DNA from: an uncultured Erwinia sp.
GTDB lineage: Bacteria; Pseudomonadota; Gammaproteobacteria; Enterobacterales; Enterobacteriaceae
DNA: 64,000 nt
Assembly (NCBI GenBank): GCA_946221915.1
Contig: CAMIKG010000003.1
Span: 1 to 64,000, forward strand
Reading direction: 5' to 3'
Both the position numbers and the translations under genes were made by a program. Within the stretch, counting starts at the first letter, position 1; each line of letters begins with the position of its first letter. The notes beneath the pieces were generated by a model. That model had not been told where the DNA came from. It saw nothing but the letters and a program-made list of their open reading frames with translations, and ran no database searches. Below are positions 50,944-59,967 of this stretch, piece by piece.

Positions 50944-52956
50944 ATGAGCTATCAGGTACTTGCCCGCAAATGGCGTCCACAAGCGTTTACTGATGTTGTC
51001 GGTCAGGAACATGTCCTGACGGCGCTGGCGAATGGCCTGTCGCTTGGACGCATCCATCACGCTTATCTTTTTTCCGGCACCCGCGGTGTGGGAAAGACCA
51101 CCATTGCGCGTCTGTTAGCCAAAGGGCTGAATTGCGAAACCGGCATTACCTCCACGCCCTGCGGACAGTGTGATAACTGCCGCGAAATCGAGCAGGGACG
51201 TTTTGTCGACCTGATTGAGATCGACGCCGCCTCGCGCACCAAAGTCGAAGACACCCGCGACCTGCTGGATAACGTGCAATACGCACCGGCGCGCGGTCGT
51301 TTCAAAGTTTACCTGATTGACGAAGTGCACATGCTGTCGCGTCACAGCTTCAACGCCCTGTTGAAAACGCTGGAAGAGCCGCCGTCACACGTCAAATTCC
51401 TGCTGGCAACGACCGATCCGCAGAAACTGCCGGTCACCATTCTGTCTCGTTGCCTGCAATTTCATCTTAAAGCGCTGGATGTCGCGCAGATCCGCGGCCA
51501 GCTGGAACACGTTCTGCAGCAGGAGCAGATCAGCGCGGAAAGCCGTGCGCTGCAACTGCTGGCGCGCGCCGCCGATGGCAGTATGCGTGATGCGCTGAGC
51601 CTGACTGATCAGGCGATCGCCATGGGGCAGGGGCAGATTGCCACCGATACCGTCGCGGCGATGCTGGGCACGCTCGATGATGAACAACCGCTGGCGCTGA
51701 TTGAAGCGTTAGTGGACGCCGATGGTCAGCAGGTGATGACGCTGCTCAACCAGGCGGCGTCACGCGGCGTGGAGTGGGAAGCGCTGTTAGTTGAAATGCT
51801 GCGCCTGCTGCACCGTATCGCCATGGTGCAATTGCTGCCATCGGCGCTCGGAGATGAACCGGCGGCGCTGGAGCAGCGCCTGCGCGAACTGGCGCGCGTA
51901 CTGCCGCCTGCCGATGTGCAACTCTATTACCAGACGCTGCTGGTGGGGCGCAAAGAGCTGGCGCTGGCGCCGGATCGGCGTATGGGCGTTGAGATGACGC
52001 TGCTGCGCGCGCTGGCCTTTCATCCGCGTCAGGTCATTGCCGAGCCGGTTGCGCGTCCGGCGCTGATGCCGCAGGCGCAGCCGCCACATGCGCAGCCCGC
52101 AACGCCGCACTCGCCGCCGTCACCGCTGCAGTCTGCACCGGTGCAGCAGTCGGCTGCCCCGCAACCCTGGTCGCCGCCATCTCCGCCAGCGCAGGCGTCG
52201 CCAGCTGCGCGCCCTGATTCGCCACCGGATGCGCCGCCAGACCATTTACCGGATGCGACCAGCCAGCTACTGCAGGCGCGTACCCAGCTGATGCGTCAGC
52301 AGGGAGCGACCAAAACAAAAAAGAGTGAGCCGGCGGCGCAGACAGCGCGGCCGGCAGGCTCGGCACTGGAACGCCTGGCTTCCGTTACCGAACGCGGTCA
52401 GAAGCGCCAGCAGGCTGCAGCTGAGCAGGTAGCGGCTAAACCGGAAGCCTATCGCTGGAAAGCACAAACGCTAACGGAAACCAAAGTGGCGGTGGTTGCC
52501 ACGCCAAAAGCGTTGCGCTCGGCGCTGGAACATGAAAAAACACCGGAGCTGTCGGCTAAACTGGCGGAAGAGGCGCTGGTGCGGGATAGCTGGGCGGCGG
52601 AAATCGCCGCGCTAAAGATCCCGAAACTGGTGCAACAGCTGGCGCTGAATGCCTGGAAAGAGCAGACGGAGCAGGGCGTATGCCTGCATTTGCGTCCCGG
52701 TCAGCGCCACCTGAATTCGCCGTCGGCGCAAAAAACGCTGGCGGAAGCCATGAGCGAACACGCCGGACAAAACATTGAACTGACGATTGTTGAAGATGAT
52801 AATCCGTCAGTGTTAACGCCGCTGGAGTGGCGACAGGCGATTTATGAAGAAAAGCTGGCGCAGGCGCGTCAGTCAATAATCGCGGATACGCATATTCAGA
52901 CCTTGCGGCGTTTCTTTGACGCTGATTTGGATGAAGAGAGTATTCGCCCCGTTTGA
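50944..52956 (+). CDS. dnaX: DNA polymerase III tau subunit (gamma by frameshift)
   Basis: 670 residues from MSYQVLARKWRPQAF at 50944 (a TTG just before is also open); E. coli tau has 643. AAA+ clamp-loader domain I-III with Walker A GTRGVGKTT, zinc-binding cysteines in the CGQCDNC region and VYLIDEVHMLS. A P/A/S/Q-rich linker (about 365-450) is longer than in E. coli. Domains IV-V bind DnaB and alpha. An A AAA AAG cassette at 52317 yields the short gamma (about 461 residues). ybaB and recR follow. Confidence 0.97.
   Translation: MSYQVLARKWRPQAFTDVVGQEHVLTALANGLSLGRIHHAYLFSGTRGVGKTTIARLLAKGLNCETGITSTPCGQCDNCREIEQGRFVDLIEIDAASRTKVEDTRDLLDNVQYAPARGRFKVYLIDEVHMLSRHSFNALLKTLEEPPSHVKFLLATTDPQKLPVTILSRCLQFHLKALDVAQIRGQLEHVLQQEQISAESRALQLLARAADGSMRDALSLTDQAIAMGQGQIATDTVAAMLGTLDDEQPLALIEALVDADGQQVMTLLNQAASRGVEWEALLVEMLRLLHRIAMVQLLPSALGDEPAALEQRLRELARVLPPADVQLYYQTLLVGRKELALAPDRRMGVEMTLLRALAFHPRQVIAEPVARPALMPQAQPPHAQPATPHSPPSPLQSAPVQQSAAPQPWSPPSPPAQASPAARPDSPPDAPPDHLPDATSQLLQARTQLMRQQGATKTKKSEPAAQTARPAGSALERLASVTERGQKRQQAAAEQVAAKPEAYRWKAQTLTETKVAVVATPKALRSALEHEKTPELSAKLAEEALVRDSWAAEIAALKIPKLVQQLALNAWKEQTEQGVCLHLRPGQRHLNSPSAQKTLAEAMSEHAGQNIELTIVEDDNPSVLTPLEWRQAIYEEKLAQARQSIIADTHIQTLRRFFDADLDEESIRPV
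52302..52365 (+). promoter_or_regulatory. Programmed -1 frameshift site of dnaX
   Basis: Slippery A AAA AAG at 52317-52323 in the tau frame (ACA AAA AAG). AGGGAG lies about ten bases upstream. After slippage the codons are GAG TGA, ending gamma as in E. coli. A downstream stem pairs gagccggc with gccggc-ag-gctc. Confidence 0.92.
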
Positions 52957-53025
52957 ACCGCCGCATCAGCGAATGCCCTGTCAGTATGACGGGTATCTCC
53001 GCGGCCTGAGTTGAGAGAGAAGACT

Positions 53026-53355
53026 ATGTTTGGTAAAGGCGGTTTGGGCAACCTGATGAAACAGGCCCAGCAGATGCAGGACAAAATGGCACAGGTACAG
53101 GAAGAGATCGCGGCGATGGAAGTCACCGGCGAATCCGGCGCTGGCCTGGTTAAAGTCACCATCAACGGCGCGCACAACTGCCGTCGTGTGGAAGTCGATC
53201 CAAGCCTGCTGGAAGACGACAAAGATATGCTGGAAGATCTGGTGGCCGCTGCGTTTAACGATGCTGCGCGCCGCATTGGTGAAGCGCAGAAAGAGAAAAT
53301 GGCATCAGTGTCCAGCGGTATGCAACTGCCGCCGGGCTTTAAGATGCCATTCTGA
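53026..53355 (+). CDS. ybaB: YbaB/EbfC nucleoid-associated protein
   Basis: 109 residues from MFGKGGLGNLMKQAQQMQ at 53026, E. coli length. Dimeric DNA-binding protein with tweezer-like helices. The intact end SSGMQLPPGFKMPF is characteristic. Its TGA shares a base with the recR ATG (TGATG), so dnaX-ybaB-recR form one operon. Confidence 0.97.
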   Translation: MFGKGGLGNLMKQAQQMQDKMAQVQEEIAAMEVTGESGAGLVKVTINGAHNCRRVEVDPSLLEDDKDMLEDLVAAAFNDAARRIGEAQKEKMASVSSGMQLPPGFKMPF

Positions 53356-53960
53356 TGCAGACCAGCCCGCTCCTCGAAGCATTGATGGAGGCGCTGCGCT
53401 GCTTACCCGGCGTGGGGCCGAAATCCGCGCAGCGCATGGCGTTTCAGCTGTTACAGCGCGATCGCAGCGGCGGTATGCGCCTGGCGCAGGCGCTGACCCG
53501 CGCGATGTCGGAAATCGGTCACTGTGCTGACTGCCGCACCTTCACCGAGCAGGATATCTGTACCATCTGCGCCAATCCGCGGCGTCAGCAAAACGGGCAG
53601 ATCTGCGTGGTGGAGAGTCCGGCGGATATCCACGCCATTGAGCAGACCGGGCAGTTCGCCGGTCGCTACTTTGTGCTGATGGGACATCTTTCACCGCTGG
53701 ACGGCATCGGCCCCAATGATATTGGGCTGGATCGGCTGGAACAGCGTCTGGAACGTGAAACCCTTCACGAAGTGATCCTCGCCACCAACCCAACGGTGGA
53801 AGGGGAGGCAACCGCTAACTATATCGCCGAGCTATGCGGGCAATATGGTGTGGAAGCCAGTCGTATTGCCCACGGCGTGCCGATGGGTGGCGAACTGGAA
53901 ATGGTTGACGGCACCACCCTGTCGCACTCGCTGGCAGGCCGGCAGAAGATTAAGTTTTAA
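53355..53960 (+). CDS. recR: RecR recombination mediator
   Basis: 201 residues, E. coli length. With RecF and RecO loads RecA at gaps. Helix-hairpin-helix (LPGVGPKSAQRMAFQLL) then C4 zinc finger C57, C60, C69, C72, then a Toprim domain (CVVESPADIHAIEQTG). One-base overlap with ybaB. The following hairpin abuts the htpG promoter. Confidence 0.97.
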   Translation: MQTSPLLEALMEALRCLPGVGPKSAQRMAFQLLQRDRSGGMRLAQALTRAMSEIGHCADCRTFTEQDICTICANPRRQQNGQICVVESPADIHAIEQTGQFAGRYFVLMGHLSPLDGIGPNDIGLDRLEQRLERETLHEVILATNPTVEGEATANYIAELCGQYGVEASRIAHGVPMGGELEMVDGTTLSHSLAGRQKIKF

Positions 53961-53967
53961 GCATTCA

Positions 53968-53990
53968 CAGGTACGGTGATGCCGTACCTG
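53968..53990 (+). terminator. Hairpin after recR
   Basis: Perfect arms caggtacgg (53968-53976) and ccgtacctg (53982-53990) with a five-base loop. The -35 box of the htpG promoter begins at the next base; a T run follows at 54002-54007. Confidence 0.7.
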
Positions 53991-54018
53991 CTTGAAAAGC
54001 ATTTTTTCATCCCCATCT
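53991..54018 (+). promoter_or_regulatory. Sigma-32 heat-shock promoter of htpG
   Basis: CTTGAAA (53991-53997) and CCCCATCT (54011-54018) separated by 13 bases match the RpoH consensus perfectly. htpG starts about 40 bases later. Confidence 0.92.
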
Positions 54019-54058
54019 CCTCTTCAACATTCAATAAACCTGATTTGTTGAGGAATCA

Positions 54059-55933
54059 ATGACCATGAAAGGACAAGAGACTCGTGGCTTCCAGTCAGAA
54101 GTAAAACAACTTCTGCACCTGATGATCCATTCCCTCTATTCAAACAAAGAAATCTTCCTGCGTGAGCTGATCTCCAACGCCTCCGATGCGGCTGACAAGC
54201 TGCGTTTCCGTGCGCTGTCTGCGCCCGAACTCTATGATGGCGACGGTGAACTGCGCGTTAGGGTTTCTGTCGACAAGGAACAACGTACCCTTACCTTAAG
54301 TGATAACGGTATCGGTATGCGTCGCGACGAAGTGATTGAAAACCTCGGTACCATCGCGAAATCAGGCACCAAATCCTTCCTGGAATCGCTGGGCTCTGAC
54401 CAGGCGAAAGACAGCCAGCTGATTGGTCAGTTCGGCGTCGGTTTCTACTCGGCGTTTATCGTGGCCGATAAAGTCTCTGTGCGCACCCGTGCGGCTGGCG
54501 CCAGCGCGGATGAGGCGGTGTTCTGGGAGTCTGCCGGTGAAGGTGAATACACCATCGCCGATATCAGCAAAGAGAGCCGCGGTACGGAAATTACCCTGCA
54601 TCTGCGCGAAGGCGAAGATGAGTTCCTCGATGCGTGGCGCGTGCGCAGCATTATCAGCAAATACTCCGACCATATCGCTCTGCCGGTGGAGATTGAGCAG
54701 CGTAACGAAGAAGACGACACCACCCACTGGGAAAAAATTAACAAAGCGCAGGCGCTGTGGACGCGTAATAAGTCCGACATCAGCGACGAAGAGTATAACG
54801 AGTTCTATAAACACATCGCCCATGACTTTACCGACCCGGCGGCCTGGAGCCACAACCGCGTTGAGGGCAAGCAGGAGTACACCAGCCTGCTGTATATCCC
54901 GTCGCAGGCGCCATGGGATATGTGGAACCGCGATCATAAACATGGCCTGAAACTCTACGTTCAGCGCGTGTTTATTATGGATGACGCCGAGCAGTTTATG
55001 CCGAACTACCTGCGCTTTGTGCGCGGGCTGATCGACTCCAACGACCTGCCACTGAACGTCTCGCGTGAAATCCTGCAGGACAGCCGCATCACCCAGAATC
55101 TGCGCAGCGCGCTGAGCAAGCGTGTGCTGCAGATGCTGGAAAAAATGGCGAAGGATGACGCAGAAAAATATCAGACCTTCTGGCAGCAGTTTGGTCTGGT
55201 GCTGAAAGAGGGCCCGGCGGAAGACACCAGCAACAGCGAAGCGATTGCCAAACTGCTGCGCTTTGCCTCCACCAGCAGCGATGGCGCGGCGCAGACGGTA
55301 TCGCTGGAAGAGTATGTCAGCCGCATGGTGGAAGGTCAGGAGAAGATCTACTACATCACTGCCGACAGCTACGCCGCCGCGAAAAGCAGCCCGCATCTGG
55401 AAGTGTTCCGTAAGAAAGGCATCGAAGTTCTGCTGCTCTCCGATCGTATCGATGAGTGGATGATGAGCTACCTGACCGAGTTCGACGGTAAATCGTTCCA
55501 GTCAGTGAGCAAAGCGGACGACGAACTGAGCAAACTGGCGGACGAAGAGAGCGAAGAGCAGAAAGAAGCGGAAAAAGCGCTGGAGCCGTTTGTCGAGCGT
55601 GTGAAAACCCTGCTGGGCGATCGGGTGAAAGATGTACGCCTGACGCATCGCTTAACCGACACGCCTGCTATCGTGACCACCGAAGCCGATGAAATGAGCA
55701 CGCAGATGGCGAAACTGTTTGCGGCGGCGGGTCAGAAAGTGCCGGAAGTGAAGTATCTGTTCGAGATTAATCCCGATCACGCGCTGGTAAAACGCGCGGC
55801 GGATACTGAGGATGAGGCGCGCTTTGCTGAGTGGATTGAGCTGTTGCTGGATCAGGCGCTGTTCGCAGAACGCGGCACGCTGGAAGATCCAAACCAGTTT
55901 ATCCGTCGTATGAATCAGCTGTTGATTGCCTGA
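54059..55933 (+). CDS. htpG: HtpG, Hsp90 chaperone
   Basis: 624 residues from ATG at 54059 (MTMKGQETRGFQSEV); the second ATG at 54065 gives the E. coli start MKGQETRGF and is equally likely (GAGG lies 5 or 11 bases before). GHKL ATPase N-domain: ISNASDAADKLRF, DNGIGM and GQFGVGFYSAF. Middle and C-terminal dimerisation domains are complete. Heat-shock controlled. Followed by a short GC hairpin. Confidence 0.97.
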   Translation: MTMKGQETRGFQSEVKQLLHLMIHSLYSNKEIFLRELISNASDAADKLRFRALSAPELYDGDGELRVRVSVDKEQRTLTLSDNGIGMRRDEVIENLGTIAKSGTKSFLESLGSDQAKDSQLIGQFGVGFYSAFIVADKVSVRTRAAGASADEAVFWESAGEGEYTIADISKESRGTEITLHLREGEDEFLDAWRVRSIISKYSDHIALPVEIEQRNEEDDTTHWEKINKAQALWTRNKSDISDEEYNEFYKHIAHDFTDPAAWSHNRVEGKQEYTSLLYIPSQAPWDMWNRDHKHGLKLYVQRVFIMDDAEQFMPNYLRFVRGLIDSNDLPLNVSREILQDSRITQNLRSALSKRVLQMLEKMAKDDAEKYQTFWQQFGLVLKEGPAEDTSNSEAIAKLLRFASTSSDGAAQTVSLEEYVSRMVEGQEKIYYITADSYAAAKSSPHLEVFRKKGIEVLLLSDRIDEWMMSYLTEFDGKSFQSVSKADDELSKLADEESEEQKEAEKALEPFVERVKTLLGDRVKDVRLTHRLTDTPAIVTTEADEMSTQMAKLFAAAGQKVPEVKYLFEINPDHALVKRAADTEDEARFAEWIELLLDQALFAERGTLEDPNQFIRRMNQLLIA

Positions 55934-55939
55934 CTGACG

Positions 55940-55959
55940 GGGCGGGGGAAACCCCGCCC
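55940..55959. terminator. Hairpin between convergent htpG and LysR gene
   Basis: Perfect arms gggcgggg (55940-55947) and ccccgccc (55952-55959) with loop gaaa. Little T tract; likely bidirectional. Confidence 0.7.
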
Positions 55960-56835
55960 TTACTCCTCGTTCGCCGCCTCATCCAGTAGCCACTGACGAA
56001 ACACCGCAATTTCCCGTTCATCCTGACGCCCCTGCTTCACCATCATCCATGTCGCACGATCCATCGCAGTAAAGCCCAGCGGCGCTTTCAGCGAGCCTTC
56101 CTCAATCTCTTTCTGCACCAGTATTTGCGGTGTAATCATCAGGCCCAGCCCATTGCGCGCCGCCTGAATGCCGAGTGTCAAATTATCGAAATAGCGCCCC
56201 GCCCAGAAATCGCCCTGCGCGCCGCTTTTATTGGCCCACTCGGCCCAGGCGTGACGTTTGGTGTGGGCATGCAGTAACGGCAGGGTGGTGAAATCGGTGT
56301 CGATACTCACCGGCAGGGAAAAATCCGCCGAGCATACCGGACCAATATAATCGACGGTAATCAGCGTGGCGGAGATGTCTTCACAGGCGCTGTCAGGATG
56401 GCTGAGGATCAACACATCCGTCTGATCCTGCCGTACCTTATCGACATCCATATGCGTCTGGAAATTCAGGGTAATATCGGGATGGAGCTGACTAAAGTTG
56501 CTGATGCGCGGGATCAGCCACTGAGCAAGGAAACTGGGGGCGCAGGAGACCACCAGGCTGGTGCTCTGCTGACGAATTTTCTCGCAGGTGTTTTCGATAT
56601 CGCTGAATGCGCGTGAGCAGCACTCACGCAGGCGTTCACCATCAGCGGTTAACTGCACCCGGCCATTGGCACGAATAAACAGCGGCTTGCCGAGCCACTC
56701 TTCCAGCTGCTTAATCTGATGACTGATAGCGCTGTGCGTGACATTCAGTGACTGCGCCGCCAGGCTAAAACTGGTTTGTAATGCCGCCTGCTGGAAATAG
56801 CGCAGCGCGCGCAGGGAAGGAAGCTTCGCCACCAC
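55960..56835 (-). CDS. LysR-family transcriptional regulator
   Basis: 291 residues from a GTG (56835; a second GTG is next). Winged HTH at about 8-65 (LRALRYFQQAALQTSFSLAAQSLNVTHSAISHQIKQLEEWLG), then an LTTR effector domain (LVVSCAPSFLAQWLIPRISNFSQLHPDITLNF). Resembles the GcvA/AmpR group, which suggests local control. Divergent from 57065-57946 and absent from this place in E. coli, where htpG abuts adk. Likely regulates its neighbour; ligand unknown. Confidence 0.85.
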   Translation of the reverse strand: MVAKLPSLRALRYFQQAALQTSFSLAAQSLNVTHSAISHQIKQLEEWLGKPLFIRANGRVQLTADGERLRECCSRAFSDIENTCEKIRQQSTSLVVSCAPSFLAQWLIPRISNFSQLHPDITLNFQTHMDVDKVRQDQTDVLILSHPDSACEDISATLITVDYIGPVCSADFSLPVSIDTDFTTLPLLHAHTKRHAWAEWANKSGAQGDFWAGRYFDNLTLGIQAARNGLGLMITPQILVQKEIEEGSLKAPLGFTAMDRATWMMVKQGRQDEREIAVFRQWLLDEAANEE

Positions 56836-57064
56836 ACTCTACCTTGTTAGAAAAACTAACAGGGATTGTCTGTTTATATCATTTCAAAGTCCAGCCGCAT
56901 TTTCATACTCTTGATGACTGACATTCACGGCTGACGCCCGTAATGCTCTGTGCGAAAACGCATTTTTGCCAGCACCAGGGAACTGTGCAACTGCATGTCA
57001 TTTAATCAGACAGCCAATAAAAATAACAGCCCGTTCTTCTCCACCTGCAAGAGTTAACATAGCC

Positions 57065-57946
57065 ATGGACATATCTTCTCAGCTAGCGGGGCGGCGACAA
57101 GAGGATAAACAGCAGCTCACAAAGCGCATTGCCGCAATGCGCACTGAACTGCGCCAGCACCTCTCCCGGCAGTACAAACTGGAAAACCACGATATCTTTT
57201 TCGTGCCGTCGGTGCATATCGGACTGGTGATCCTGTCTCATCTGTTCCATAAACAGGAAGTGGCGCGTTGTGTGAGTCGTAAAACTCGCCTGCAGCCGGT
57301 CAGTGAACTGTTTAATCACCCGGCGGCGCAGATTGGTGAACCTGGCAATGTGCCGCTGCTGCGCCATGTTGATCCCGGCACTGGTGAAGTGCGCAGCCTG
57401 CGCGACAGTCGCGGTAAAGGGGTGGTTGATGCCTCCGAGAGCTTTGCCACCTCGCTGCATGACACTCTGGTGCGTGACAGCCATATCTTTGTCGCGCCAC
57501 TCAATCATCACGCTGCGCTGGCCACCGGGCTGGCGGTGATTGTGCTGCGCACGGCGGATTTCAGTACGCTGATGCGCAGTGAACTGCGCCTGTTTGAAGC
57601 GTCAACCACACAGCCAAATCCGCTGGAAGCGTCGCTGGCGATGATTAATAAGGGTTACTGGCAGCCGTATAACATGGCGCGGGTCGGCGCGATTCAGCTG
57701 ATGGGTATGGACGGCAGGGTCTTTATCTCCGCCAGCGAACCCGGCCTGCATTTTTGCTGCTTTCCGCAGCTGACGCTGAGTGACGCTGAGCAATTACGGA
57801 TTAAATCCTGCGATGTGCGCTACTTCCCTGCGACGCAAACGCTGCGGATTAATTGCCGCGAGCGCGGCGACGGTAAAAACGCGATTGATACCACGGCGCG
57901 TGTGACCGCACGCCTGGCGCAGTTGTGGTCGGGCCGTTTTCCATGA
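57065..57946 (+). CDS. Unknown protein, resembles a class V aminotransferase lacking the PLP lysine
   Basis: 293 residues from MDISSQLAGRRQEDK at 57065; the ribosome site is weak (AAGAG 14 bases before). I do not know a firm name; it recalls the DUF6024 family. Residues 121-162 (VVDASESFATS...HIFVAPLNHHAALATGLAVIVL) follow the aminotransferase V pattern of an aspartate, then the lysine loop, but the lysine position reads N147-H148-H149. Thus it may be a non-catalytic or altered PLP fold. No signal peptide. Divergent from a LysR gene. Confidence 0.72.
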   Translation: MDISSQLAGRRQEDKQQLTKRIAAMRTELRQHLSRQYKLENHDIFFVPSVHIGLVILSHLFHKQEVARCVSRKTRLQPVSELFNHPAAQIGEPGNVPLLRHVDPGTGEVRSLRDSRGKGVVDASESFATSLHDTLVRDSHIFVAPLNHHAALATGLAVIVLRTADFSTLMRSELRLFEASTTQPNPLEASLAMINKGYWQPYNMARVGAIQLMGMDGRVFISASEPGLHFCCFPQLTLSDAEQLRIKSCDVRYFPATQTLRINCRERGDGKNAIDTTARVTARLAQLWSGRFP

Positions 57947-58098
57947 TGTCGCCATTCTGAAAAAAGCGGTATCCGCTGATTTATGCAGCGGTGACTTCTC
58001 CCGCGAGGCGGTGCTTAACCTGCTGACTGGCATCAGGTTATTCTGCCGCCAGCTTCCCGGCCACGCTGAGCGCCTCCGGTGATTGACTGCCCGTTTTC

Positions 58099-58127
58099 TT
58101 GTGGAGATCAGGGCTTAGTGGTATGGT
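58099..58127 (+). promoter_or_regulatory. Candidate sigma-70 promoter of adk
   Basis: TTGTGG (58099-58104) and TATGGT (58122-58127) with a 17-base spacer, about 50 bases before adk. Confidence 0.6.
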
Positions 58128-58175
58128 CTTCGCCTTATTCGATACAACAATGCAATTCGCAAGGGGATTTACGCA

Positions 58176-58820
58176 ATGCGTATTATTCTGCTCGGCGCTC
58201 CGGGCGCAGGAAAAGGTACTCAGGCTCAGTTCATTATGGAGAAATACGGTATTCCGCAGATCTCCACTGGCGATATGTTGCGCGCCGCAGTAAAAGCGGG
58301 TAGTGAGCTGGGTAAACAGGCCAAAGAGATCATGGATGCTGGCAAACTGGTTACCGATGAACTGGTGATTGCGCTGGTAAAAGAGCGAATTGCACAGGAC
58401 GATTGCCGCAACGGTTTCCTGCTGGATGGCTTCCCGCGTACCATCCCACAGGCTGATGCGATGAAAGAAGCCGGTATCAAAGTGGATAACGTGCTGGAAT
58501 TTGCCGTGCCGGACGAACTGATTATCGACCGTATCGTGGGTCGTCGCGTTCATGCGCCATCTGGCCGTGTGTACCACATCAAATTCAATCCACCAAAAGT
58601 GGAAGGCAAAGATGATGTGACCGGCGAAGAGCTGACCACCCGTAAAGATGACCAGGAAGAGACCGTGCGTAAGCGTCTGGTGGAGTACCATCAGATGACG
58701 GCGCCGCTGATTGCTTACTACAGCAAAGAAGCGGAAGAGGGTAATACCGCTTATCACAAAATTGATGGCACGCGTAAAGTGTCTGAAGTCAGCGCCGAGC
58801 TGGCGAAAATCCTCGGCTAA
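58176..58820 (+). CDS. adk: Adenylate kinase
   Basis: 214 residues, E. coli length. Interconverts ATP+AMP and 2 ADP. P-loop GAPGAGKGT at 7-15, the adenylate kinase signature FLLDGFPRTIPQ, and the LID domain (about 115-160, GRVYHIKFNPPKVEGKDDVTGEEL) without zinc cysteines, as in other enterics. AAGGGGAT before ATG. Terminator follows. Confidence 0.98.
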   Translation: MRIILLGAPGAGKGTQAQFIMEKYGIPQISTGDMLRAAVKAGSELGKQAKEIMDAGKLVTDELVIALVKERIAQDDCRNGFLLDGFPRTIPQADAMKEAGIKVDNVLEFAVPDELIIDRIVGRRVHAPSGRVYHIKFNPPKVEGKDDVTGEELTTRKDDQEETVRKRLVEYHQMTAPLIAYYSKEAEEGNTAYHKIDGTRKVSEVSAELAKILG

Positions 58821-58828
58821 TGACACTG

Positions 58829-58855
58829 AGGGCCGGGTTCATCCGGCCCTTTTGC
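58829..58855 (+). terminator. Intrinsic terminator of adk
   Basis: Arms agggccgg (58829-58836) and ccggccct (58843-58850) with a six-base loop, followed by tttgc. Confidence 0.8.
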
Positions 58856-58941
58856 AGTAATCGGTTTATCCCCCGCATTTTTCCGCTAAAATCATTCTCG
58901 TTTTCATCTGACATCCCTGAACGCCAATACAAGGAATAACA

Positions 58942-59904
58942 ATGAGGCAAGATAAGCCCGGTGTACTTTTGGTTAATTTGGGTACGCCTGATGCGCCAAC
59001 CTCATCTGCAGTTAAGCGCTATCTGAAGCAATTTCTCAGCGACCGTCGTGTGGTGGATACGCCACGCTGGTTATGGTGGCCAATTCTTAATGGCGTAGTG
59101 CTGCCGTTCCGCTCGCCGCGGGTGGCGAAGCTGTATGCCTCGGTATGGATGGACGAAGGTTCGCCGCTGCTGGTTTACAGTAAACGTCAGCGTGATGCGC
59201 TGGCTGCCCGTCTTGATATGCCGGTGGCGCTGGGCATGAGTTATGGCAACCCGAGCCTGAAAAGTGCGGTCGATAGTCTGATGCAGCAGGGCGTGACCCG
59301 GCTGATCGTGTTGCCGCTGTATCCGCAATTCTCCTGCTCGACGGTGGCATCGGTGTGGGACGGAATCAGTCAGATATTTTCCGGTTACCGTTCGTTGCCG
59401 GACGTCGAATTTATTCGTGATTATGCTGAACATCCGGCCTATATCGCGGCCTTAAAAGACTCGGTTGAAAAATCATTTGCTACCCACGGCAAACCGGATC
59501 TGCTGGTGATGTCGTTTCACGGCATTCCGCAGCGCTTTGCCAATGAGGGCGATGACTACCCACTGCGTTGCGAGGATACGTTTAACGCGCTGACCGCCGC
59601 GCTGGGACTGCAGCCCGGTGAGGCGATGATGACCTTCCAGTCGCGCTTTGGCCGTGAGCCATGGTTGCAGCCCTACACCGATGAAACCCTGCAGGGGTTA
59701 CCGGCGAAAGGGGTGAAGCATATTCAGGTGATGAGCCCGGGCTTTGCGGCGGATTGTCTGGAAACGCTGGAGGAGATCAGCGAGCAGAACTGCGAATTCT
59801 TCCTGCATGCGGGCGGTGAGAAGTTTGCCTACATTCCGGCGCTAAATGACGATGCCCTGCATATTGAGATGATGGTGCAGCTGGTTAATCAGTATCGCCG
59901 CTGA
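58942..59904 (+). CDS. hemH: Ferrochelatase
   Basis: 320 residues (E. coli 320). Inserts Fe2+ into protoporphyrin IX, the last step of heme synthesis. Catalytic histidine in MSFHGIPQRF and glutamate in the signature PGFAADCLETLEEI. Cytoplasmic and membrane-associated. AAGGA before ATG. gsk follows 63 bases downstream. Confidence 0.97.
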   Translation: MRQDKPGVLLVNLGTPDAPTSSAVKRYLKQFLSDRRVVDTPRWLWWPILNGVVLPFRSPRVAKLYASVWMDEGSPLLVYSKRQRDALAARLDMPVALGMSYGNPSLKSAVDSLMQQGVTRLIVLPLYPQFSCSTVASVWDGISQIFSGYRSLPDVEFIRDYAEHPAYIAALKDSVEKSFATHGKPDLLVMSFHGIPQRFANEGDDYPLRCEDTFNALTAALGLQPGEAMMTFQSRFGREPWLQPYTDETLQGLPAKGVKHIQVMSPGFAADCLETLEEISEQNCEFFLHAGGEKFAYIPALNDDALHIEMMVQLVNQYRR

Positions 59905-59967
59905 CGGTTCGGGCCGTGAGTATGTTATTCTTTACGGCCTGAATTGTTTCTAAGCTATCTATCAACC

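Noticed and set aside
54362..55396. 344-residue frame opposite htpG
   Set aside because: Antisense shadow of a strongly conserved chaperone gene; no family resemblance.
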